Positions 8,169 to 15,356 of a stretch of 26,180 bases of DNA are shown here, piece after piece. How positions within the stretch are numbered: position 1 is the first letter of the stretch; each line of letters starts with the position of its first letter. A program made the position numbers and the translations under genes. The notes beneath the pieces are model-generated. The model was not told the DNA's origin, made no database searches, and was given only the letters and a program-made list of their open reading frames with translations. Source of the stretch: 66-474 sp036278635. Lineage in GTDB: Bacteria; Pseudomonadota; Gammaproteobacteria; Xanthomonadales; Rhodanobacteraceae. Location of the stretch: contig DASUKQ010000127.1 of the NCBI GenBank assembly GCA_036278635.1, forward strand, positions 1-26,180. Direction: 5' to 3'.

Positions 8169-8244
8169 ATGTAGGGCGGAATCGGCGCAGCCGCTTCCGC
8201 CATGGCGATTCCGGCGGAAACCGCTGCGCGGGTTCCGCCCTACG
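8169..8244 (+). repeat. Inverted pair of GTAGGGCGGAA-type interspersed repeats
   Basis: A left copy at about 8171-8201 (GTAGGGCGGAATCGGCGCAG and onward to TTCCGCC) and a right copy at about 8213-8244 in reverse orientation (GGCGGAAACCGCTGCGCGGG and onward to CCGCCCTAC) are about 31 bp each with a few mismatches, separated by 11 bp. This is a REP-like family common in Xanthomonad-type genomes. It lies between the convergent gltA and minus-strand gene and ends 2 bp before the stop codon of the latter. Confidence 0.85.
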
Positions 8245-8246
8245 GG

Positions 8247-8882
8247 TTAGCCAACGCGCTCCAGCATCATTTCCACCGCAGCCAGCGACGCGCGCCGCTG
8301 CGGGCGTTCGCTGACGGGATCGAGTGGCGCCTGCCGCAGCGCGTCGCGGGGAAACACCGTGACGTCCATCGGCACGCCGTCCGCATCGAACAGCAGCACG
8401 GGAAATTCCGCATTGTGCGTGCGATCGATTCGCAACGTGCGGGCGCGCGTCTCGAATGCGATGCCATGATCGCGCAGGGAGCCGGTCACGTCTTCGAGCG
8501 AGTCGTCGAACACGTGCAGGACCACGGGCGAATGGGTATCGGCGGTGCCTTCGAGCACCGGGCCCACCAGGCGCGGATCGAAGCGGTCGAAGAAACGCAT
8601 CGCGTCGCGGGCGGCCTCCCGCCGCAAGCGCAAGGCGTGTGGCTGCTCGTCGGCGCGAAACAGGCGCTGGTGTTCGCGCAGCGCGTCTTCGATCTCGCGA
8701 TTGCGCGGAAGGAAACCGTCGTCGCTGACGCCAATGCGCTGCGCGGCCTTGCGTTTGGCCATCCGGAAATCGCGGATCCCGTGTTCGCTGATCAGACGCG
8801 CGGCTTCGAGCGCAACGCGGCGGCGCAATTGGTGGCTGCGGCCTTCGGCGTGGATGCGGTGGTACCCGGCGGTCTTGTGCAT
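8247..8882 (-). CDS. Conserved protein of unknown function, possibly nucleotidyltransferase-like
   Basis: A 211-residue soluble protein with no signal peptide or membrane segment. Visible blocks are YHRIHAEGR at the N-terminus, a helical region with RNREIEDALREHQRLF, RFDPRLVGPVLEGTAD, then VVLHVFDDSLEDV and FPVLLFDADGVPMDVTVFP. The GPVLEGTAD block followed by beta-strands rich in Asp recalls nucleotidyltransferase-fold proteins. I recall similar sequences in related genomes carrying a doubtful UDP-N-acetylmuramate-alanine ligase label, but there is no Mur ligase motif here. The ATG at 8882 is chosen because the conserved block begins 7 residues later; upstream codons run into repeat sequence. 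A weak TTGCGA-N18-TACAGG promoter lies just upstream on the minus strand. It may be monocistronic. Confidence 0.8.
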   Translation of the reverse strand: MHKTAGYHRIHAEGRSHQLRRRVALEAARLISEHGIRDFRMAKRKAAQRIGVSDDGFLPRNREIEDALREHQRLFRADEQPHALRLRREAARDAMRFFDRFDPRLVGPVLEGTADTHSPVVLHVFDDSLEDVTGSLRDHGIAFETRARTLRIDRTHNAEFPVLLFDADGVPMDVTVFPRDALRQAPLDPVSERPQRRASLAAVEMMLERVG

Positions 8883-8948
8883 GGCGTGGACACCCTGTAG
8901 CCGCGTTCGGTCCAGTGTCGCAAAAAGCGGGGGAGAAAAGCAAAGGCC

Positions 8949-8978
8949 GGGACCCGGGACCAGGGACCGGGGACCCGG
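8949..8978 (+). repeat. GGGACCC heptamer array (4 units)
   Basis: Units GGGACCC, GGGACCA, GGGACCG and GGGACCC in exact 7-bp register, preceded by CAAAGGCC. Orientation is plus, facing the array at 9190-9226. Confidence 0.85.
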
Positions 8979-9189
8979 TGCATGCCCGCCACCGGGAGTA
9001 GATCGCTCGACACTTGCGAGCCACCACGCTCGTTCCAGGGAGTTTCCATATCGTTCCGACAACTCGGAACGCGGCAAGGCGTGCACGGTAAATCGCAAGC
9101 CACAGCCCTCATCCCAACCGCTTCTCCCGAGCCAAACGCTGCTTCAGGGCGATGGCCAGCCATGCGGCCGGGGCGCTTCGGGCTTTTGC

Positions 9190-9226
9190 GGGTCCCGGGT
9201 CCCCGGTCCCGACGCTCCGGTCCCGG
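9190..9226 (-). repeat. Degenerate heptamer array (5 units) behind ponA
   Basis: On the plus strand: GGGTCCC, GGGTCCC, CGGTCCC, GACGCTC, CGGTCCC. On the minus strand it reads outward from the ponA stop as TTTTGAAGAGCCGGGACCGG, so the TGA of ponA is part of the same TTGAAaGCCGGGAC flank seen at spoT and moxR. Confidence 0.85.
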
Positions 9227-9230
9227 CTCT

Positions 9231-11774
9231 TCAAAAAATATCGTACGCCGGCGCCTTGTTCTGCTGTGCCTTGGCTTCCGCGCGCAACCGGTCGAGGTTC
9301 TCGATGCGGAAAATTTCGGTCATGGTGTTGGTGTCGCCGGGAGGCGCCGGCAGGCCGGTGTCGCGATCGATCGTCGCGGTGACGATGCCGGGCGGCATCG
9401 GCAGCGCGGCTTCGGGCTTGCCTTCGAGCGCGGGTCCCATGAACGCCATCCAGATCGGCAGCGCGGTCTTCGCGCCGAATTCGCCGCGGCCGAGCGAACG
9501 GTAGTCGTCGAACCCGACCCAGACCGTCGCGACCAGGTCGCTGTTGAAGCCGCAGAACCAGCCGTCATGGTGGTCGTTGGTGGACCCGGTCTTGCCCGCG
9601 AGGTCGCTGCGGCCGAGTTTCTTCACGGCAGCGCCGGTACCGTGGTCGATCACGCTGTGCAGCAGCGACGTGGTGAGGAAATCGTTGCGCGGATCGATGA
9701 CGCGTGGCGCCAGCAGCGGCCCTTTCGATTCGCCGCGGGCCAGCGCGTTGGCGGTGTCGGCCATGGCGCCGGGATCGCCTGCGGCAGCCGGGGGCTGGGT
9801 GGGAGCCGCGGTCGTCTTGCCCTCGTCCAGCAGGCGCGCCTCGCAGGTCCGGCAAGCCTGTACCGGATCGGCCTTGTAGACGGCCTTGCCGTTGCGGTCG
9901 TCGATCTCGGCGACGTAATAGGGGTTGATCAGGAAGCCGCCGTTGGCGAACACCGCGTAGGCGCGCGCCATGGCCATCGGCGACACCGACGCCGTGCCGA
10001 GCGCCATCGACAGGTTCGCCGGGATCGCGTCGAGCGGAAAGCCGAAGCGCGTGGCGTATTCCCGCGTGTAGCGCACGCCGACCGCATCCAGCAACCGGAT
10101 CGCGACCAGGTTCACCGATTGCGCCAGCCCTTCGCGCAACCGCATGGGGCCGCGGAACTTGCCGTCGTCGTTCTGCGGCGTCCACAGGCCGCCCGGCTTG
10201 GAGGGATCGGGCAGCGCGATGGGGGCATCGTTGATGATCGAGGCGGGCGTGTAGCCGCGGCTGAAGGCAGCCGAATAGATGAACGGCTTGAAGCTGGATC
10301 CCGGCTGGCGCGCGGTCTGCACCGCACGATTGAACTTGCTCGACCGGAAATTGAAACCGCCGACCAGCGCCTTGACGGCGCCGTCGTCGGGCGAGAGCAC
10401 CACCATCGCGGCTTGCGCCGCGGGCACCTGCTGGAGCTCCCAGTGGTGCGGGTCGGCGGCGACGGCGCCTTCGGTTCCCTTGTCCTTCGCGACCTTGGCC
10501 GGCGTTGCGCGGGCCGGCGTGTCTTGGTCCGGAACGTCGCGCACCCGGATGACGTCGCCCGGCTGCAGGATCGACGCTGCGCCCTTGCCTCCGGTTTTCG
10601 CCTTGCGCGCGTAACCGAGCGCCCATTTCATGTCGGCCTCAGGCAACGTGATGCTGCCGGTGCCCTGGACGTAGACGCGCGCGGCATGCGTATCGACCGC
10701 GGTGACGAGCGCGGGCAGCAGGCCGCTCAAGTCGCCGTAACCGGACAGCGCCTTTTCCAGCGTTGCGGGGGTCATCGACTGCGGCAACGGGACGTGGGCC
10801 TCGGGGCCACGGTAGCCGTGCCGGTGGTCGTAATCCTCCAGGCGGCTGCGCAGGGCGTGGTTGGCCAATGCCTGCATCCGGCTGTCGATGGTGGTGCGGA
10901 TCACGTATCCGTCGGTTTGCGCGCGGTTGCCGAATTTCTGGAGCGCCTGCTGGCGCACCATTTCCGCAAGATACGGTGCGTCGACCTGCACCGGAGGCTC
11001 GTGTGGCGAGGCGTCGTCGGGGGCGGCAATGGCCTGCCGGTATTCCGACGGGTCGATGAACTGGTGCGAGAGCATCTGCCCCAGGACCCAGTTGCGGCGC
11101 GCGATCAGCCGCGGCTTGTTGTCGGTGGGATTGACCGCCGAAGGCAACTGGAAGGTCGATGCAATCGCCGCGCATTCGGCCAGCGTCAGCTGGTCGATCG
11201 TCTTGCCATAGTAGTACTGCGCCGCAGCCGCCACCCCGTAGGCCCGGTTGCCCAGGAACATCTTGTTGAGATAAAGCTGGAGGATCTGGTCCTTGCTGAG
11301 TTCGCTCTCGATGCGGAACGAGGTCAGGATTTCCGTGAACTTGCGGGTGTAGGTTTTCTGCGGGCTCAGGAAGAAGTTGCGAGCGACCTGCTGGGTGATG
11401 GTCGAGCCACCCTGGACCTTCTCGCCGCGGTGCAGCACCACCTCGACGGCGGCACGGAAGGTCGAGGTCACATCGATGCCGGAGTGGTGGTAAAAGTCGG
11501 CATCCTCGGCCGCGAGCACCGCGTTCTTGAGGTTCTTCGGCACGTTGTTGATGTCGACCGGGATGCGCCGCGTTTCGCCGAACTCCGCGATCAGCTTGCC
11601 GTCCGCGGAGAGGACCCGCAGCGGCACCTGCATCTGGACGTCCTTGAGCGATGCCACCGAGGGCACCCGCGGCTCGATCAACCAGTAGGCGATGCCACCC
11701 GCGGCAAGCCCCAGCACCACCAGACACAGAAGGCCGACGATTGCAATCAGTGCCAGTCGTTTCAGGATTCTCAT
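9231..11774 (-). CDS. mrcA: Penicillin-binding protein 1A (class A PBP)
   Basis: An 847-residue bifunctional peptidoglycan glycosyltransferase/DD-transpeptidase (also called ponA), anchored in the inner membrane by one N-terminal span (about 5-32). The GT51 domain shows EDADFYHHSGID with catalytic Glu90, GGSTITQQVARN at 122-133 and ELSKDQILQLYLN. An OB-like insert (QPGDVIRVRD) precedes the transpeptidase domain, which has the SxxK motif Ser493-Lys496 (GSSFKPF), the SxN motif Ser553-Asn555 and KTGS at 728-731. Length is typical of PBP1A. The ATG at 11774 starts exactly at the basic-hydrophobic anchor; no strong Shine-Dalgarno is visible. Divergence from pilM is the usual arrangement in Pseudomonas and Xanthomonas. 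Confidence 0.97.
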   Translation of the reverse strand: MRILKRLALIAIVGLLCLVVLGLAAGGIAYWLIEPRVPSVASLKDVQMQVPLRVLSADGKLIAEFGETRRIPVDINNVPKNLKNAVLAAEDADFYHHSGIDVTSTFRAAVEVVLHRGEKVQGGSTITQQVARNFFLSPQKTYTRKFTEILTSFRIESELSKDQILQLYLNKMFLGNRAYGVAAAAQYYYGKTIDQLTLAECAAIASTFQLPSAVNPTDNKPRLIARRNWVLGQMLSHQFIDPSEYRQAIAAPDDASPHEPPVQVDAPYLAEMVRQQALQKFGNRAQTDGYVIRTTIDSRMQALANHALRSRLEDYDHRHGYRGPEAHVPLPQSMTPATLEKALSGYGDLSGLLPALVTAVDTHAARVYVQGTGSITLPEADMKWALGYARKAKTGGKGAASILQPGDVIRVRDVPDQDTPARATPAKVAKDKGTEGAVAADPHHWELQQVPAAQAAMVVLSPDDGAVKALVGGFNFRSSKFNRAVQTARQPGSSFKPFIYSAAFSRGYTPASIINDAPIALPDPSKPGGLWTPQNDDGKFRGPMRLREGLAQSVNLVAIRLLDAVGVRYTREYATRFGFPLDAIPANLSMALGTASVSPMAMARAYAVFANGGFLINPYYVAEIDDRNGKAVYKADPVQACRTCEARLLDEGKTTAAPTQPPAAAGDPGAMADTANALARGESKGPLLAPRVIDPRNDFLTTSLLHSVIDHGTGAAVKKLGRSDLAGKTGSTNDHHDGWFCGFNSDLVATVWVGFDDYRSLGRGEFGAKTALPIWMAFMGPALEGKPEAALPMPPGIVTATIDRDTGLPAPPGDTNTMTEIFRIENLDRLRAEAKAQQNKAPAYDIF

Positions 11775-12301
11775 GCGTTTTCGGGTGCAGGCGAGGCGAG
11801 CTGGATGGCTTGCGGGACTGGACGGTGCATGGCTCGGATCATTGGCAGGCGCGCTTGCGTGCGTAAGACACCGGCACGACCGTCGCCGCCCGTGCACGAC
11901 GAGCCCGGAAGTATAGAGGCTCATGTCGCGTGCGGGTTCCATGACCGTCGGCACGCGTACGGTCGCGGCCGGATACCCGGCGGCGGGGCGCCAGCCAACC
12001 CGGCGCGGCGCAAAAGCCGTGGCCCTCCGGCCGCTGCGAACGGTGGCCCGGACGCCACGCGTGGGACAGCTGCATTTCAGTGCTGCCCGAGGGCCTGGCG
12101 GCCGTGCGGGAACAAGCTCGCGGATTTGTGACGCATGTCCGGCCGGAATCGAGGTTGGAGGGCATTATCTCAAGGCGAAAAGTGCGGAAGTTCATGAGTT
12201 TGGCAGCACTTTGCAACGTTATTGATATTTCGTTAACTTTCGTATCTAATGCAGTCGCGCCTTGTTGGGGGCGCGAGCGGGCACGGGGAAGGGGAATTCC
12301 A
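11775..12301. other. Divergent ponA-pilM intergenic region
   Basis: 527 bp without a credible gene; open frames here are GC-driven. The pilM end (12205-12250) is strikingly AT-rich and carries the pilM promoter. For ponA, the minus strand has a -10-like TATACT at 11915-11910 without a good -35, and a GATAAT at 12169-12164 lying 390 nt from the ATG. Neither is convincing. Confidence 0.6.
12222..12250 (+). promoter_or_regulatory. Sigma70-type promoter for pilMNOPQ
   Basis: TTGATA at 12222-12227 and TCTAAT at 12245-12250 are separated by 17 nt, in the only AT-rich patch of the intergenic region and about 50 nt before the pilM start. Confidence 0.6.
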
Positions 12302-13360
12302 GTGGGACTACTGACAACCAATGCTGCGCCACTGATCGGCGTCGACATCAGTTCGACCGCCGTGAAGCTGCTGCAGTTGAGCCAGGCCGGCTCGCGTTAC
12401 CGCGTCGAGCACTACGCGGTGGAGCCGCTGCCGCCCAATGCCGTGGTCGAGAAGAACATCGTCGAGGTCGAAGCCGTTGGCGATGCCATCCGCCGTGCGA
12501 TGCAGCGCTCCGGCGCGCGCACCAGGTACGCCGCCGCGGCGGTCGCGGGCTCGGCGGTGATCACCAAGGTGATCCCGATGCCGGCGGACCTGTCCGAGGA
12601 TGACCTCGAGGGCCAGGTCCAGGTCGAAGCCAACCAGTACATCCCGTACCCGATCGAGGAGGTCAGCCTCGACTTCGAAACCATCGGGCCGGTCAAGGAC
12701 AACCCCGAAATGGTGCAGCTGCTGCTGGCTGCATCGCGCACGGAAAACGTCGACATGCGGGTTGCCGCGCTCGACCTCGGCGGCCTGACGGCGCGGGTGA
12801 TCGACGTCGAGGTGTTCGCGATGGAGAACGCCTTTCGGCTGATCGCCGACCAGTTGTCGGTGCCGCGTGACGCGCTGGTGGCGCTGGTCGATGTCGGCGC
12901 CACCATGATCACGCTGTCGGTGCTCAAGAACCAGCGAACCATCTATTCGCGCGAGCAGGTGTTCGGCGGCAAGCAGCTCACCGACGAGGTGATGCGCCGT
13001 TACGGCATGTCCTACGAGGAAGCGGGCCTGGCCAAGCGCCAGGGCGGCCTGCCCGAGTCCTACGAAATCGAGGTGCTGGAGCCGTTCAAGGAGGCGATGG
13101 TCCAGCAGGTCAGCCGTCTGCTGCAGTTCTTCTTCGCGGGCAGCGAATTCGGCAAGGTCGACCAGGTCGTGCTGGCCGGCGGTTGCGCGTCGATCCCGGG
13201 CGTCGCGGACATGGTGGTCGAGCAGCTCGGGGTGCCGTGCGTGGTGGCCAATCCGCTCGCGAGCATGACGCTGTCGCCGCGGCTGCAGGCGCAGACCCTG
13301 GCGCAGGACGCGCCGGCGCTGATGATCGCCGCCGGCTTGGCCCTGAGGAGCTTCGACTAA
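12302..13360 (+). CDS. pilM: Type IV pilus assembly protein PilM
   Basis: A 352-residue cytoplasmic actin-like ATPase that binds the N-terminal tail of PilN and links the inner-membrane alignment complex to the pilus motor. Visible are the N-terminal nucleotide-binding strand IGVDISSTAVKLLQLS, the AVAGSAVITKVIPMP block, EANQYIPYPIEEVSLDFE, a second phosphate-binding strand ALVDVGATMITLSVL and the C-terminal VVLAGGCASIPGV. The start is the GTG at 12302, preceded by AAGGGGAA at 12289-12296; longer in-frame starts would read into the promoter. First gene of a five-gene operon. Its TAA overlaps the pilN ATG by one base. Confidence 0.96.
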   Translation: MGLLTTNAAPLIGVDISSTAVKLLQLSQAGSRYRVEHYAVEPLPPNAVVEKNIVEVEAVGDAIRRAMQRSGARTRYAAAAVAGSAVITKVIPMPADLSEDDLEGQVQVEANQYIPYPIEEVSLDFETIGPVKDNPEMVQLLLAASRTENVDMRVAALDLGGLTARVIDVEVFAMENAFRLIADQLSVPRDALVALVDVGATMITLSVLKNQRTIYSREQVFGGKQLTDEVMRRYGMSYEEAGLAKRQGGLPESYEIEVLEPFKEAMVQQVSRLLQFFFAGSEFGKVDQVVLAGGCASIPGVADMVVEQLGVPCVVANPLASMTLSPRLQAQTLAQDAPALMIAAGLALRSFD

Positions 13361-14151
13361 TGGCCAAAATCAACCTCCTCCCGTGGCGCGCCGAACGGCG
13401 CGAGCGCCGCAAGCGCGAATTCTTCACCCAACTCATCGTCGCGGCCGTGGCCGCGATCGTGTTGGTGCTGTTGTGGGGCTTCTGGGTGAGCATGCGGATC
13501 AACAACCAGAACGACCGCAACGCCTACCTCACCGGCCAGATCCAGCAGCTCGACGCCAAGATCACCGAGATCAAGAACCTCCAGAAGGTCAAGGATCATC
13601 TGCTGGCGCGCAAGCGCATCGTCGAGAAACTGCAATCCAGCCGCTCGCAGATGGTGCACCTGTTCGACCAGATCGTGCAGACCATCCCCGCAGGCGCCCG
13701 CGTGACCGCGCTGAAGCAACAGGGCGACAAGCTCACCCTCGATGGCGTTGCGCAGTCCAATGCAACGGTCGCCCAGTACATGCGCAACATCGAGGCTTCG
13801 CCGTGGATGGGTCCTGCGCAACTGGTCAAGACCGAAAACGTCCACAGCGATTCCAACACCCCGTACCAGTTCGAACTGGTCGTGACCCTCGGCACGCCCA
13901 AGTCCGATGAAAGTGGCGCGACCCCGGCGGCGGGATCCTCGGCGGCGGTCCCGGCCACGGCATCCACGGCCGTGCTGGCCACAGCCTCCACGGCTGCAGC
14001 GGTTCCCGTGAACGCCGCGCCCCAGGTTGACGCGCCCGCCACGGCCGCGACGCCGTCCACCCCGGCGCAGGCGGCATCGGTCCAGCCTGCGCCCGCCGCG
14101 ACCACACGCGTGCCCGCCGCACCAGCGACCACGGGAGGGGCCAGACCATGA
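13360..14151 (+). CDS. pilN: Type IV pilus assembly protein PilN
   Basis: A 263-residue bitopic inner-membrane protein of the PilMNOP alignment complex. The N-terminal cytoplasmic motif INLLPWR (4-10) is the PilM-binding site. One membrane span follows (about 25-45), then a periplasmic coiled coil (QQLDAKITEIKNLQKVKDHLLARK) and a ferredoxin-like domain that pairs with PilO. From about residue 184 the chain becomes Ala/Pro/Thr/Val-rich with repeated ATAST and PATA elements to the end. This tail of about 80 residues makes the protein longer than usual PilN (roughly 180-220). GAGGAG at 13345-13350 serves the ATG. The stop overlaps the pilO start (ATGA). Confidence 0.95.
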   Translation: MAKINLLPWRAERRERRKREFFTQLIVAAVAAIVLVLLWGFWVSMRINNQNDRNAYLTGQIQQLDAKITEIKNLQKVKDHLLARKRIVEKLQSSRSQMVHLFDQIVQTIPAGARVTALKQQGDKLTLDGVAQSNATVAQYMRNIEASPWMGPAQLVKTENVHSDSNTPYQFELVVTLGTPKSDESGATPAAGSSAAVPATASTAVLATASTAAAVPVNAAPQVDAPATAATPSTPAQAASVQPAPAATTRVPAAPATTGGARP

Positions 14152-14813
14152 AACTGATCGACGATCTGCGCAACCTCGATCGCAACAACGTCGGCGGCTG
14201 GCCGAAGTCGGTCAAGCTGTTCTTCATCACCCTCGTGATCGTCGTGATCGTGTTCCTGGGCTGGTATTTCTACATCAGCTCCCAGCAGGACACGCTGGCT
14301 TCCGCGCAACAGCAGGAAGTCAAGTTGAAGCAGGAATTCGAGCAGAAGCAGGCCAAGGTCGTGAACCTCGATGCGCTCAAGGCCCAGCTCGCACAAATGA
14401 ACGAAATGCTGAGCCAGATGTTGCGCGAGTTGCCCAGCAAGACGGAAATGCCCGGGCTCCTGATCACCATCTCGCAAACCGCGCAGGCCGCCGGTCTCGA
14501 GACCGACCTGTTCAAGCCGGAGGCCGAGATTCCCAAGGAGTTCTACGCGATCCAGCCGATCTCGTTGAAGATGCAGGGCACCTACCACCAGTTCGGCACC
14601 TTCATCAGCACTGTCGCGTCGCTGCCGCGGGTGGTGATCCTCACCATGCACGACGTCTCGTTGCGCGGTGCCCAGCCGGGCGGCTCCAGCAATGCACCAC
14701 CGCCGGGCGGTCGGTTGATGCTGGAAGGCACGGTACAGACCTACCGCTACCTCGGTGACGAGGAAGCGAAGGGCGCCGGCAGCACGGCGCCGGCCAACAA
14801 GGGAGGGAAGTGA
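14148..14813 (+). CDS. pilO: Type IV pilus assembly protein PilO
   Basis: A 221-residue bitopic inner-membrane partner of PilN. The short cytoplasmic N-terminus (DDLRNLDRNNVGGWPKSVK) is typical, followed by one membrane span (about 24-43), a coiled coil rich in Gln/Glu/Lys (SAQQQEVKLKQEFEQKQAK) and a periplasmic ferredoxin-like domain (GTYHQFGTFISTVASLPRVV). GGGAGGGG at 14133-14140 is the ribosome binding site. The ATG overlaps the pilN TGA, so translation is probably coupled. Together with PilN it aligns the motor with the PilP-PilQ part in the outer envelope. Confidence 0.95.
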   Translation: MKLIDDLRNLDRNNVGGWPKSVKLFFITLVIVVIVFLGWYFYISSQQDTLASAQQQEVKLKQEFEQKQAKVVNLDALKAQLAQMNEMLSQMLRELPSKTEMPGLLITISQTAQAAGLETDLFKPEAEIPKEFYAIQPISLKMQGTYHQFGTFISTVASLPRVVILTMHDVSLRGAQPGGSSNAPPPGGRLMLEGTVQTYRYLGDEEAKGAGSTAPANKGGK

Positions 14814-14815
14814 CC

Positions 14816-15334
14816 ATGCGACCCTCCCGCATTGCCATCGTCCTTGCCACGCTCGCCATGGTGCTCGGCCTCACGGCCTGCAGCGGCCAGGGTGACCTCC
14901 ACGCATGGGTGGCGCAGGTCAAGGCGCGCAAGGGCGCGCCGCTGCCGCCGCTGCCGGTGGTCAAGACCTTCGAGACCTTCCTCTACCAGGACCAGGATCA
15001 GCGCGATCCATTCGAACCGGCGCCGCCACAGGCCAGTTCGCAGACCCTGGCGGGTCCGCATCCGGACCAGAACCGTCCTCGCGAACCGCTGGAATCTTTC
15101 CCGCTCGACAGCCTGAAGATGGTCGGGACGATCGGTACGTCGAGCAGCATCGAGGGCCTGGTCAAGGACCCGCAGGGCGTGATCCACCAGGTCCGCGTCG
15201 GCGACTACATGGGCCAGAACTACGGCCATGTCACCCAGGTGACCAGCAATGAAGTGGACCTGGTGGAATTGGTGCCGAACGGTTCGGGCGGCTGGATGGA
15301 ACGCGACGCGAGTGTCGCACTGGGTGACAAATGA
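14816..15334 (+). CDS. pilP: Type IV pilus assembly lipoprotein PilP
   Basis: A 172-residue lipoprotein that bridges PilN/PilO to the secretin PilQ. The signal peptide ends in a lipobox LTAC with Cys22. The mature part has a flexible Pro-rich linker (DPFEPAPPQASSQ) and the conserved beta domain SLKMVGTIG ... GLVKDPQGVIHQVRVGDYMGQNYGHV. The ATG at 14816 is chosen over an in-frame GTG at 14810 because it gives a normal signal peptide, and GGGAGGG lies just upstream. It starts 2 bp after the pilO stop and ends 22 bp before pilQ. Confidence 0.95.
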   Translation: MRPSRIAIVLATLAMVLGLTACSGQGDLHAWVAQVKARKGAPLPPLPVVKTFETFLYQDQDQRDPFEPAPPQASSQTLAGPHPDQNRPREPLESFPLDSLKMVGTIGTSSSIEGLVKDPQGVIHQVRVGDYMGQNYGHVTQVTSNEVDLVELVPNGSGGWMERDASVALGDK

Positions 15335-15356
15335 CGATTCATCGGGGGTTACGTTC

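Larger units (their letters stand above)
8883..9230. other. Gene-free stretch with two inward-facing heptamer arrays
   Basis: 348 bp between the unknown minus-strand gene and the 3' end of ponA. I see no credible gene. It holds heptamer arrays at 8949-8978 and 9190-9226 facing each other across 211 bp. The interior includes CCCTCATCCCAACC and CTTCTCCCG, reminiscent of a decayed copy of a widespread CCCTCAxCCC...CTTCTCCC interspersed repeat, and a small hairpin GTTCCGAcaacTCGGAAC at 9053-9070. Confidence 0.7.

Noticed and set aside
8883..9230. A CRISPR-like or small RNA locus from the spaced repeats
   Set aside because: The repeats are 7-bp tandem units in two inverted blocks with no regular spacers, and no promoter-terminator pair is visible.
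8982..12131. A 1049-codon plus-strand open frame opposite ponA
   Set aside because: PBP1A on the minus strand has every catalytic motif in register; the plus-strand frame is a shadow that also runs through repeat arrays.
12201..12216. TGGCAGCACTTTGCA upstream of pilM as a sigma54 (-24/-12) promoter
   Set aside because: The GG and GC elements are separated by 9 nt instead of the required 10, and a good sigma70-type pair (TTGATA-N17-TCTAAT) lies just downstream.
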